The notes under the pieces: model-generated | What the model saw: the letters and a program-made list of their open reading frames with translations, nothing else | The model's database searches: none | What the model was told of the DNA's origin: nothing | Program-made: the position numbers and the translations under genes | Assembly: GCA_003159055.1 (NCBI GenBank) | Contig: PMLH01000491.1 | Location: forward strand, 1-16,387 | From: Myxococcales bacterium | Lineage (GTDB): Bacteria > Myxococcota > Polyangia > Fen-1088 | Direction: 5' to 3' | DNA: 16,387 nt | In this document: positions 1 to 6,131 of the stretch, piece by piece | Layout of the letters: each line of letters starts with the position of its first letter | Position numbering within the stretch: the first letter of the stretch is position 1

Positions 1-56
1 CGACCGATCCCATTGCGCGGTTTTCGATTACCACAGTTTGCTCCGAGGAAGATCCG

Positions 57-374
57 TCAATTTCTCTGTTCCCCGACAAATGTTGCTGGAAGCGCAGAAG
101 TGCTTCTCTGGCAGCAGTTCGACTGGTGAAGGAGCCAGCGAGATACCGGGAACCTCGCCAGCTTCCGTTGCAAGGACCGGCGATGAATCCCAAGCGCGCG
201 AGCCGCGGCGGTCACGTTCCCCTGGCAGTCCGTCAGCGCACGATTGATGTGCTCCCACTCGACCCGGGCCCGCGAGGGGGCACACGCTTGCTCGGCCGAG
301 GCGAACACGGAGGCGCGGTATCTCCGCAGCAAGGCACGCCAATTGCAAAAAAAAGGAACAGATGCGCAACCCAC
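57..374 (-). pseudogene. Remnant of RegA/ActR-type response regulator (Fis HTH only)
   Basis: An open frame of 105 codons contains, at residues 36-79 (about 269-138), a Fis-type helix-turn-helix: [13 protein letters not shown], then [21 protein letters not shown]. This is the typical C-terminal output domain of the RegA/ActR/PrrA response-regulator family, in which it follows a receiver domain of about 120 residues. No receiver domain (Asp phosphorylation site, conserved Lys) is present upstream. The frame's first ATG overlaps the start of trmO on the other strand, and it runs about 25 residues past the usual end of the domain. I read it as the eroded tail of a regulator gene. An intact stand-alone DNA-binding protein is possible but less likely, because I see no ribosome binding site. 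Confidence 0.6.
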
Positions 375-889
375 CCGGATCTACTGTCATGGCAACCGAC
401 ACTACCGACCTTCTGATTCGCCCCATCGGCACCATCCACAGTCCCTTCGTCCAGCAGGCGGGGACTCCAACCCAGCCTCGAAGCTCTCCCGGTAGCGAGG
501 GCCGCGTGAGCGTGCTTCCGGAATTCGCGGCTGGCCTTCTCGACCTGCAGGGATTCGAACGCATCTGGCTCCTGTACTGGTTCGACCGCGCGAAGGCGCC
601 GGAGCTCGCGGTGATCCCCTATCGGGACACGCAACCGCACGGCCTCTTCGCAACCCGCGTCCCATCTCGGATCAATCCCATCGGCATCTCGACGGTTCGA
701 CTGCTTTCCGTGGATGGGGCCGACCTCCGCGTGGGCGAGATTGACATCCTCGACGGCACGCCCCTCATCGACATCAAGCCCTACGTCCCCGAATTCGATG
801 CCTACCCCGAAGCCTACCTCGGATGGCTGGCGAAGGCCCCGGCCGTCCACGGCCCAGTGCGCGCGGACGGCCGGTTTGCCAAGCTCTAA
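362..889 (+). CDS. trmO: tRNA (N6-threonylcarbamoyladenosine(37)-N6)-methyltransferase TrmO
   Basis: 175 residues of the TsaA/TrmO (YaeB) family, a SAM-dependent beta-barrel methyltransferase that methylates t6A37 in tRNAs reading ACY codons. The N-terminal strand [11 protein letters not shown], the central [13 protein letters not shown], then [19 protein letters not shown] and the closing [17 protein letters not shown] are the conserved blocks of the family, in order. The start at 362 follows an AAGGAA-type Shine-Dalgarno in an A-rich run (about 347-358). An internal ATG at 389 is possible. The protein is shorter than E. coli TrmO and lacks its C-terminal extension, as many bacterial members do. 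Its stop codon overlaps the stop of the convergent gene by two bases. TrmO-like domains also occur in metabolic clusters, so another small methyl acceptor cannot be excluded. Confidence 0.85.
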   Translation: MRNPPGSTVMATDTTDLLIRPIGTIHSPFVQQAGTPTQPRSSPGSEGRVSVLPEFAAGLLDLQGFERIWLLYWFDRAKAPELAVIPYRDTQPHGLFATRVPSRINPIGISTVRLLSVDGADLRVGEIDILDGTPLIDIKPYVPEFDAYPEAYLGWLAKAPAVHGPVRADGRFAKL

Positions 890-1986
890 CTGGCCAGGCT
901 TCGCTCGCTTGCCAGAGCCTCCTCCAAGAAGGTCGGGTCCGCCCACTCCGCGACGTTGAAGTCGCTGCGAATGTAGCCGCGTTCGAGGAGGAAGCGCTTC
1001 TCCACCTCGACTCCGGCAAGGTTTCTGGCCGACAGATTCGGAACGAATTTCTGCTTCGCAATGGAGCTTCTCAGCACGGCCTGACTCGTCCAGTGCGGGA
1101 CGATCTCACCGAAGATCTCGGCAGCCTCCCGACGATTCTCCTGAATCCACTTGCCCGCCTTGAGGACGGCCCTCAGGTACGCAACCACGATAGGGCGATG
1201 CCCGTCCGCAAATTCCTCGCTGACGGTGATTGTGTACGGCGAGTTCGCAACCTGCAGCGTCCAATCCGGGTGCTGTCCCAAATCGTTGATCGCCTTAACC
1301 TTCCCATCCCGCTGGAACAGATGCGCGCGTCCGCGGTTGGCATAGATGGCATCCACTTTGCCCTGCAACAGCGCATCGATCTCCGTGCCGTAGTGACTGC
1401 CAGGCCCGGTGTCGGTCGCCTTGAACCGCTGGGCAGGATTGGCGACTGGTGAGACGAAGGACTGCTCGGGCCCGTCCACGCGAAGATCGACGATCTCGAC
1501 GTCGGCCGGGGTGAGCCCGTCGAGGTCGAGCGATAACAGGATTCCCCGCTCGGCCGTGGCACGCCAGAAGTCGACCCTGTCGCTCTTGCCCCGCTTGTAG
1601 AGCCCGATCTTCTTGCCCCGAAGAGCCGCCGCTCGGTTGATTCCCGAATCGGCTCGCACCAGGATCTGACCACCGTCGGTCGACCACGTCAGGCCAATCA
1701 GCTTTGTCCGCTTTCCTTCCGATCGCGCATGAATGGCCGGGATATTTCCCCCGTCGCGGAACTGATTGGGCAGCGTGTGGTTGAAGTGCGAAAGCCAGTT
1801 GTCCTCGGCAAGAGACCACAGGTACTTGAGTGATCCGCCAGCACGTCGCAGCTCTTTTTCCAGCCAGCCCTTGTGGACTGCGACGTGAGAGGCGACCAGC
1901 ACCGGACAGATGGTGTACACGGTCTCGGTCAGGGCCGTCGTGCTCTTGTTTGCTCGGGCTTCGCGTTCCAATGTCGTGGTACTCAT
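886..1986 (-). CDS. DszB-like (desulfinase-type) SsuA/TauA-fold protein, no signal peptide
   Basis: 366 residues with the NitT/TauT/SsuA periplasmic-binding fold but no signal peptide, so probably cytoplasmic. The closest characterised relative I recognise is DszB, the 2'-hydroxybiphenyl-2-sulfinate desulfinase. The DszB catalytic residues all have counterparts: Cys27 in YTICPV (DszB YSNCPV), His67 in SHFNH and Arg77 in FRDGGNIP (DszB RFGGEIP). The His-to-Arg spacing of ten residues is identical. Later blocks LRGKKIGLY, LTPADVEIVDL and GKVDAIYANRGRAHLF also follow DszB order. The start at 1986 is chosen for its AGGAGG six bases upstream; an in-frame TTG at 2004 would overlap that site. A sigma-54 promoter and paired enhancer sites lie just upstream. 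No permease or transport ATPase of the TauBC type is nearby, which favours an enzyme over a transporter part. Substrate unknown. Confidence 0.78.
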   Translation of the reverse strand: MSTTTLEREARANKSTTALTETVYTICPVLVASHVAVHKGWLEKELRRAGGSLKYLWSLAEDNWLSHFNHTLPNQFRDGGNIPAIHARSEGKRTKLIGLTWSTDGGQILVRADSGINRAAALRGKKIGLYKRGKSDRVDFWRATAERGILLSLDLDGLTPADVEIVDLRVDGPEQSFVSPVANPAQRFKATDTGPGSHYGTEIDALLQGKVDAIYANRGRAHLFQRDGKVKAINDLGQHPDWTLQVANSPYTITVSEEFADGHRPIVVAYLRAVLKAGKWIQENRREAAEIFGEIVPHWTSQAVLRSSIAKQKFVPNLSARNLAGVEVEKRFLLERGYIRSDFNVAEWADPTFLEEALASERSLAS

Positions 1987-2009
1987 GGTGGTCCTCCTCG
2001 CCAAGGGAA

Positions 2010-2025
2010 GGCAAGAAGCGGACCA
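2010..2025 (-). promoter_or_regulatory. Sigma-54 (-24/-12) promoter of the DszB-like gene
   Basis: Read on the minus strand, TGGTCCGCTTCTTGCC matches the sigma-54 consensus TGGYACG-N4-TTGCW with GG and GC exactly ten bases apart and a perfect TTGC. The expected transcription start near 2000 leaves a leader of only about 14 bases, which consists almost entirely of the AGGAGG site for the ATG at 1986. Confidence 0.8.
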
Positions 2026-2085
2026 GCCGAGATTCGCGCGAAATGGCCGAATCGCGCCACGAGCACCGGCACACGATGCCGCCTG

Positions 2086-2133
2086 TGTTTCACTCGCAAC
2101 AGCCGTGCATCACCGCTGCTGCGCGGGCAAACA
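2086..2133 (-). promoter_or_regulatory. Paired enhancer-like inverted repeats upstream of the DszB-like gene
   Basis: Two imperfect inverted repeats, read towards the promoter: distal TGTTTGCCCGCGCAGCA (2133-2117, 17 bases) and proximal TGTTGCGAGTGAAACA (2101-2086), separated by 15 bases. The proximal centre lies 82 bases from the -12 GC. The same arrangement recurs at three other sigma-54 promoters in this window, so these are candidate binding sites for the SfnR-like activator. Confidence 0.72.
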
Positions 2134-2165
2134 TAGCGCTTTTCGGGCTTGCCCAAGAGGAACGT

Positions 2166-2828
2166 TCAGTCTGGCCCATGGGACGACTTGCGAACGGTGC
2201 CCTCGTAGAGGGATTTGCGCGCGCCAAACCGCTCCGACGTCCACTTTTCGAGACCCAGGACCTCGAACCGGCCCCTCAGCAAGCCGTGAATCTTGTGCAA
2301 ATCGAAAAACTGTTTCCACACTCCGGCCACTTTGACAAGCTTCCAGGACGACGGGTCCGCCGGCGCGCCGACTTCATCTTCGGCGTTCAGCCGGAACAGG
2401 AACACGCCGGCCGGTGACAGCAGATCGAAGATCCTGTGAAAGACAGCCTCCGTGTCGCTCCTTTCGAAATAGTGCAGCGACAGGTTGGCTACCACGAGCT
2501 CGAATGGCCCCCCCATGTCCTCGGGAAGCTGGCGAATGTCGGCCACCAGATACCGAGCTTGCGGGCTGCGCTGTCGCGACAGCGCGACGGCTTCTGCGGA
2601 AAAATCCACGGCCACGACTTCGAAGCCCATAACCAGCAAGCGCTCGGTGTCGAATCCAAGGCCGCAACCCAGGTCCAGCGCGCGTCCACGCGGAAGGCCG
2701 GTTACCGCAGTCTCCCAGGCCGCCGACCATGGGTCTGAGCTTACACGCGCGTTGTGGCCAGCTTCGGAATATCGTCGGTTCCAGATCGCGACGTCGTCGC
2801 TCCCGAGCCTGCCGCTCTCCGTAGACAT
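2166..2828 (-). CDS. Class I SAM-dependent methyltransferase
   Basis: 220 residues with a Rossmann-type methyltransferase domain. Motif I is ALDLGCGLGFDTERL (about residues 49-63), followed by the acidic strand end VVAVDFSAEAV, then VADIRQLP and motif IV region VVANLSLHYF. The overall pattern resembles TehB/UbiE-like small-molecule methyltransferases, and its acceptor cannot be read from the sequence. It lies 25 bases downstream of the flavin-reductase-like gene and is presumably cotranscribed with it. No clear Shine-Dalgarno precedes the ATG at 2828. Its 3' side is followed by the regulatory region of the DszB-like gene, so the two genes probably belong to separate transcripts. In an organosulfur locus, methylation or detoxification of a thiol product is one possibility, but this is inference. 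Confidence 0.82.
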   Translation of the reverse strand: MSTESGRLGSDDVAIWNRRYSEAGHNARVSSDPWSAAWETAVTGLPRGRALDLGCGLGFDTERLLVMGFEVVAVDFSAEAVALSRQRSPQARYLVADIRQLPEDMGGPFELVVANLSLHYFERSDTEAVFHRIFDLLSPAGVFLFRLNAEDEVGAPADPSSWKLVKVAGVWKQFFDLHKIHGLLRGRFEVLGLEKWTSERFGARKSLYEGTVRKSSHGPD

Positions 2829-2853
2829 GACGGGTTCGATAAGAGATGGGCTC

Positions 2854-3369
2854 TTATGCCCTTTGTAGGATGCTCACGACCTCACCGATGTAGACACGGT
2901 GAGTGTCGCCCGGAGCCTGATAGAACTCGTTCGGGTCGAGTCCGACGAACCGGCTCTTGTCAAAGTCGTCCGCGTAGATCTTCTTGAGGACGAGCACCAG
3001 CTTCGCCTCTGCGAAATAGACCGTCTTGTCTTCGAAGGCGACCGGCGTCAGTCCCGTCTCTTTCGCCTTGTCGACGTTGCGGCCCGACTTCGTGCCAAAG
3101 AAGCTCAGCGCGTCCTTGTGCGACTCGTCCAGAATCGACAGGCTGAAATAGGGCTCGTTCTCGACGAAGCGATAGGTGTAGCGCTGAGGTCGAACGTAGA
3201 CCGTCACGACCTTCCTCCGCCACAGGGTGCCCAGCCCGCCCCAGCCGATGGTCATCCCGTTGTACTTGTCCAGGTGTCCGGCGGTCAGGATGGGCCATCC
3301 CTTGGCGAACAAGGTGAAGGGGTTTCTCTCCAGAGTCTCGGCTTCGATGGTCTTGAATTCGGTGGTCAT
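2854..3369 (-). CDS. Flavin reductase-like FMN-binding split-barrel protein
   Basis: 171 residues of the flavin-reductase-like / flavoredoxin family. Conserved blocks are NGMTIGWGGLGTLW near residue 38, VYVRPQRYTYRFVE, then FFGTKSGRNVDKAKETGLTP and the C-terminal YIGEVVSIL. Family members bind FMN and either reduce free flavin for a partner monooxygenase or act as flavin redox proteins. No flavin-dependent monooxygenase is encoded in this window, so its partner is unknown. It sits between a 36-residue membrane ORF (37 bases upstream) and the methyltransferase (25 bases downstream), all on the minus strand. The pairing of a flavin reductase with a desulfinase-like gene recalls the Dsz pathway, where DszD supplies reduced flavin, but the missing DszA/DszC-type enzymes caution against a direct parallel. 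Confidence 0.84.
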   Translation of the reverse strand: MTTEFKTIEAETLERNPFTLFAKGWPILTAGHLDKYNGMTIGWGGLGTLWRRKVVTVYVRPQRYTYRFVENEPYFSLSILDESHKDALSFFGTKSGRNVDKAKETGLTPVAFEDKTVYFAEAKLVLVLKKIYADDFDKSRFVGLDPNEFYQAPGDTHRVYIGEVVSILQRA

Positions 3370-3405
3370 GCTTTGCAGAGCCTATTTGCCCTAATTGCGA
3401 TCCGC

Positions 3406-3516
3406 TCACCCCCCACGCAACTTGCGGGCCAAGTGCGGGAGCGTCGGACGCTGAAGGAATGCATTGAGGCCTGCAAGCGAAAGCAGCACCAGCGACACGA
3501 AGACAATTCGTTTCAT
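3406..3516 (-). CDS. Small putative membrane or secreted protein (36 aa)
   Basis: A 36-codon ORF beginning MKRIVFVSLVLLSLAGLNAFL and ending in a basic tail (LPHLARKLRGG). Lys2-Arg3 followed by about 17 hydrophobic residues form either a transmembrane helix or a cleavable signal peptide. A GAGGA Shine-Dalgarno (3527-3523) lies six bases before the ATG, which makes translation believable despite the size. It is the first gene of the leftward group and ends 37 bases before the flavin-reductase-like gene. I do not recognise a family. No sigma-54 promoter with correct GG-N10-GC spacing was found upstream on this strand. Confidence 0.5.
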   Translation of the reverse strand: MKRIVFVSLVLLSLAGLNAFLQRPTLPHLARKLRGG

Positions 3517-3589
3517 GGGACATCCTCATGATTGTGATTCACCCGGTTTGCAAATTCACGAGTTGCAAGCGTGACTCGCGAGGCCGAGC

Positions 3590-3636
3590 TGCTGCCCGAG
3601 AAACAGCGGTGCGTCTCGACTGCTGGCACAGCAACA
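3590..3636 (+). promoter_or_regulatory. Paired enhancer-like inverted repeats upstream of the 4Fe-4S gene
   Basis: Distal TGCTGCCCGAGAAACA (3590-3605) and proximal TGCTGGCACAGCAACA (3621-3636), separated by 15 bases, centre to centre 31. The proximal centre is 72 bases before the -12 GC of the promoter at 3687-3702. The spacer begins GCGGTG, as does the spacer of the DszB-like gene's pair, and ends TCGAC, as does that of the pair at 10431-10477. Because the region is divergent, the same sites could also affect the leftward small-ORF operon. Confidence 0.75.
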
Positions 3637-3686
3637 CCTGCAGATAGGATCACCCCCGTCACGGTAGGCTTTCGCCGCTCGCTGAC

Positions 3687-3702
3687 GGGAACACGGCTTG
3701 CA
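3687..3702 (+). promoter_or_regulatory. Sigma-54 (-24/-12) promoter of the 4Fe-4S gene
   Basis: GGGAACACGGCTTGCA keeps GG and GC ten bases apart and a perfect TTGCA -12 box, with three mismatches in the -24 box. Expected start is near 3713, giving a leader of about 23 bases to the ATG at 3736. The match is weaker alone than at the other three promoters. The enhancer pair at the right distance raises confidence. Confidence 0.68.
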
Positions 3703-3735
3703 GTCGACCAGTATGCAAACAGCTCACCAGCCGAC

Positions 3736-4825
3736 ATGCCCGAGAAATCTTCCACCGCATCAGTACCCGCCGCGCCCTGCCTTGGGAAGGCCGACATCGT
3801 GGCCGAGGCGAAGCGACTGGGCGTGGCTTTGGTGGTTTTCGCCCCGGTCGAGCGCTGGGCCGAGCACGGCGACTTATCGTGGGAGTTCGACCCGCAGCGG
3901 CTGTGGCCCATGGCCAAGACCGTGATTGCGATGGCCGTCCCGTCGCTCTTGCCCGTCACCGAGACCGACAACAGCCCCGTGTATCGGGCGCAGTACAACA
4001 ACGCCAACCAACTTCTCGACAAGATAGCCTATCGCTTGGCGGCGTTCTTGAACCGCAACGGGTGTCCTGAACGATATCCACGAGGTCCCATCGGAACGTC
4101 GGCCGCAAGCGATCTGGCCCCGCGCCAAGACCGTGATCGTCCTCGGCGTCCCGCTGTGGCTGCCGGTGGTGGAAGCAGCACCGTCCCAGCTCGGCCGCGA
4201 GCAGATCATTGTCATCGACAAGCTTCTCGAAGAGGCGACCTACCGTCTGTCGAACTTCTTGAATGCGCACGGCCACGCCGCCATCAACGTGCCCCGCGGC
4301 AGCGACGACGAGCCCGACTCGCCCACCGAAGTACCTCGGGTCTTTTCCCATGTCTGGGCCGGCCAGCTCGCCGGGCTTGGCAAGGTCGGACGCAGCCGCG
4401 CGCTCTTGACCCGTGGGTATGGCCCCCGACAACGGCTGGTCTCGGCCTTCACCGAGCTGGCGCTGGATGGAGATCCTCTGGTCGTCGCTCCGCTGTGCAC
4501 CCAATGTGGTAACTGCGAGCGCATCTGCCCGGTTCACGCGTTGTCGACCAGCTCTGGACACTGGCTTGCTACGCTCGACCCCGACGCGTGCGCCGCCAAT
4601 CACAAGCGTCTGCGCGCGGCCTTTCGCGATCCCTGTGGCTTCTGCCACAAGGTCTGTCCCGTCGGTGAGGATCGCGCGCTGTTCAGCAGCACCGACACTC
4701 AGAAATACTTCGACGAGGCCGCGGCGCTGGCCCTCGATCCCTTCGCCTCGCAGTACCAATCTTGGCTGCACATCCGCAAATACGGCGGGTTTCCGCTGCC
4801 CGAGGATCCGCCGTCCATCCGCTGA
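3736..4825 (+). pseudogene. 4Fe-4S double-cluster (epoxyqueuosine-reductase-like) protein, frameshifted fusion of two paralogues
   Basis: Two pieces of the same protein family lie head to tail in different frames. Piece A (3736 to about 4063) starts MPEKSS and carries the N-terminal domain up to AYRLAAFLNRNG. Piece B (about 4061-4825, shifted by one base) starts again in the same domain (HEVPSERRPQAIWPRAKTVI matches A's DPQRLWPMAKTVIAM) and runs to the end. It contains CTQCGNCERICP and PCGFCHKVCPVG plus an upstream Cys in DACAANHK, giving two 4Fe-4S clusters. B has no ATG, GTG or TTG in frame before the GTG at 4133. A lacks the ferredoxin part. Thus A lost its C-terminus and B its first 50-60 residues. 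Intact relatives are soluble electron-transfer proteins of 250-300 residues. The unit sits directly behind a sigma-54 promoter, so it was, or still is, part of the regulon. B alone from 4133 might still be made. Confidence 0.75.
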
Positions 4826-4847
4826 GCGGCTCTGCAGGACCTCGCCC

Positions 4848-5666
4848 ATGACAAACGAACCGTCGTCATTCGTGCAACGCTTGGGCAAGATCGTGAAGGA
4901 CGCGTCGTCGATGGAGCTTCTGCCCAGGTTCCGCCGCCTGGCCGAAGGCGAGGTCATCCCCAAGCCATCCAAAGACGACCCGACCGATCTCGTCACCGTG
5001 GCAGATCGCGCGGCCGAAGCGTTCCTCGCCGAGCGACTGCGTGACCTGCTTCCGGGCTCTAGCGTGATTGGAGAGGAGGCCGTGGCGGCCGAGCCGAGCC
5101 TGGTCGTCCAGTTGGATGGCATCGCGCCGGTCTGGCTCGTCGATCCCTTGGACGGCACCCGGTACTTTGCGGCGGGCACGCCGCCGTTCGGCCCCATGGT
5201 CGCGCTGGTCGAACGCGGGGAGGTCCTCGCGGCGGCGATTCATCTTCCTCTGGACGACGAGCTTTTCCTCGCCGAACGGAACCTTGGGACATACTTCAAC
5301 GGCGTCCGATCGGTCCCATCCGGGGCTGACGGACAGGCCCCGCAAGGCACGCTGTTTTCGAAGTTCATGCCGCACGACCTAGCAGAGCGTCTGTCGAACC
5401 GTCAAGCAGGTCACCAGCGAGGGAACGATCCGCTCTGTGCAGCCCATGTGTACACGCGCCTATCGCGTGAGCTCTCCGACTATGCCGTGTATTTCCGCCT
5501 TCTGCCCTGGGACCATGCGCCCGGGGCGCTGATCCTGCGGGAAGCAGGAGGCGTCTCGAGACATCCCGACGGCCGCGACTACCGGGTGTCGGCCAAGCAG
5601 GAGCCGCTGCTCATCGCACGCTCAGAGACCACGTGGAAACGTGTTCAGCTGGACCTGTTCTCGTAG
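4848..5666 (+). CDS. Inositol-monophosphatase-family phosphatase (CysQ/SuhB-like)
   Basis: 272 residues with the metal-binding motifs of the family in order: VIGEEAV (Glu of the GEE site), WLVDPLDGTRYF (D-P-L-D-G-T) and LLPWDHAPGALILREAGG (W-D-x-A-x-G). The catalytic set therefore looks complete. Members dephosphorylate inositol monophosphate, fructose-1,6-bisphosphate or 3'-phosphoadenosine 5'-phosphate; these motifs do not separate the substrates. A CysQ-type role (removing PAP, a by-product of sulfate activation) would suit the sulfur context but is inference. The ATG at 4848 follows the 4Fe-4S gene's stop by 22 bases, with a weak CAGGA site, so it is probably cotranscribed from the sigma-54 promoter at 3687. 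The upstream extension of this open frame to 4413 lies inside the 4Fe-4S gene and is not coding. Confidence 0.85.
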   Translation: MTNEPSSFVQRLGKIVKDASSMELLPRFRRLAEGEVIPKPSKDDPTDLVTVADRAAEAFLAERLRDLLPGSSVIGEEAVAAEPSLVVQLDGIAPVWLVDPLDGTRYFAAGTPPFGPMVALVERGEVLAAAIHLPLDDELFLAERNLGTYFNGVRSVPSGADGQAPQGTLFSKFMPHDLAERLSNRQAGHQRGNDPLCAAHVYTRLSRELSDYAVYFRLLPWDHAPGALILREAGGVSRHPDGRDYRVSAKQEPLLIARSETTWKRVQLDLFS

Positions 5667-5688
5667 AACGATCTGGAGTGGGCGAGAG

Positions 5689-5735
5689 TGTCTCCCATGC
5701 GGCATCAATGGTGCGCCGATGCTGCCGGAACAACA
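5689..5735 (+). promoter_or_regulatory. Paired enhancer-like inverted repeats upstream of the sfnR-like operon
   Basis: Proximal TGCTGCCGGAACAACA (5720-5735) and a more degenerate distal TGTCTCCCATGCGGCA (5689-5704), separated by 15 bases. The proximal centre is 70 bases before the -12 GC of the promoter at 5784-5799. If the downstream regulator binds here, the operon is autoregulated. Confidence 0.68.
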
Positions 5736-5783
5736 ATCCACTGCGGGATTCCGCACCCGCCGGGCCGTGCGCCCGCCTGTCGT

Positions 5784-5799
5784 TGGCATGGACATTGCT
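5784..5799 (+). promoter_or_regulatory. Sigma-54 (-24/-12) promoter of the sfnR-like operon
   Basis: TGGCATGGACATTGCT matches TGGCACG-N4-TTGCW at all but one defined position, with exact GG-N10-GC spacing. The expected start is near 5810, only a few bases before the GGAGGT Shine-Dalgarno at 5813-5818 that serves the ORF at 5826. Confidence 0.85.
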
Positions 5800-5825
5800 G
5801 AGGTCAGCTGTCGGAGGTACGGACC

Positions 5826-5942
5826 ATGCCTTACGCTGATCTCGTTGCGAGGAGTCGAAGCTATCCCTATTGGCGTGACGACAAACAACGCCACCACGTC
5901 CCGAAGCGGGCCATCGAAGAATTGATTGTGCATGCGTCTTGA
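5826..5942 (+). CDS. Small protein of unknown function (38 aa), first ORF behind the sigma-54 promoter
   Basis: A 38-codon ORF starting MPYADLVARSRSYPYWRDD and ending in IEELIVHAS. It has a strong GGAGGT Shine-Dalgarno seven bases before its ATG and lies immediately behind the best sigma-54 promoter in the window. The product is hydrophilic and basic, rich in Arg, His and Tyr, with no cysteine, membrane segment or motif that I recognise. It may be a true small protein, a leader peptide, or the front end of an eroded gene, since the next ORF (5955) is clearly a deletion remnant. Its stop overlaps the TGAGGGG that supplies the ribosome binding site of the next ORF. Confidence 0.45.
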   Translation: MPYADLVARSRSYPYWRDDKQRHHVPKRAIEELIVHAS

Positions 5943-5954
5943 GGGGATCCATCA

Positions 5955-6083
5955 ATGAGTCACCTGTTCACATCCGAGTCCAGCTGCGTGGCGGTGGAAA
6001 CTCTGGTCACCACCAACTTCGAGGCAATTGGCGCAGCTCCCACCCTTGCGGGACTGGTTCCCTCGGCTCGCGCCGCATCTTGA
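5955..6083 (+). pseudogene. metK (S-adenosylmethionine synthetase) deletion remnant, still an open 42-codon frame
   Basis: The frame begins MSHLFTSES, the characteristic N-terminus of MetK, then jumps to CVAVETLVTTNFEAIGA. That matches the MetK block normally about 30 residues further on (VACETxVxTGM in E. coli). The intervening HPDKIADQISDAVLDAI region is missing, and the rest of the roughly 390-residue enzyme is absent. The internal deletion kept the reading frame. A GAGGGG Shine-Dalgarno (5941-5946) sits eight bases before the ATG. With the conserved HPDK residues and both other domains gone it cannot be an active enzyme. An ancestral operon with a sulfur-amino-acid gene between the sigma-54 promoter and the regulator is implied. 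Confidence 0.6.
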
Positions 6084-6131
6084 GGCACCGAGCAAGGATT
6101 CGGAAGGCCGACGTTCAACGTGTGAGGGCCC

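Noticed and set aside
40..55. Minus-strand GG...GC near the left edge as a fifth sigma-54 promoter
   Set aside because: GG and GC are 12, not 10, bases apart, and the enhancer copies nearby do not have the regulon spacing.
2005..2165. Coding sequence between the methyltransferase and the DszB-like gene
   Set aside because: Short frames cross it, but the promoter and paired repeats account for most of it and no start with a ribosome binding site was found.
3548..3568. TTGCAA direct repeats as -12 boxes for the leftward operon
   Set aside because: Neither has GG at the required position 10 bases upstream on the minus strand. I could not define a promoter for that operon.
3622..3639. CTGGCACAGCAACACCTGC as a sigma-54 promoter
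   Set aside because: The -24-like TGGCAC is followed by GC two to three bases too far away. The sequence is better explained as the proximal enhancer repeat.
3571..3735. Extended GTG start at 3571 for the 4Fe-4S gene
   Set aside because: That stretch contains the enhancer pair and the sigma-54 promoter; the extra residues match nothing. ATG 3736 is preferred.
3956..5197. 413-codon open frame on the minus strand
   Set aside because: It lies opposite the 4Fe-4S and phosphatase genes, has no family motifs, and long antisense frames are expected in GC-rich coding DNA.
5657..5669. GTTCT-CGT-AGAAC hairpin over the phosphatase stop codon as a terminator
   Set aside because: The stem is only five base pairs and no T-run follows.
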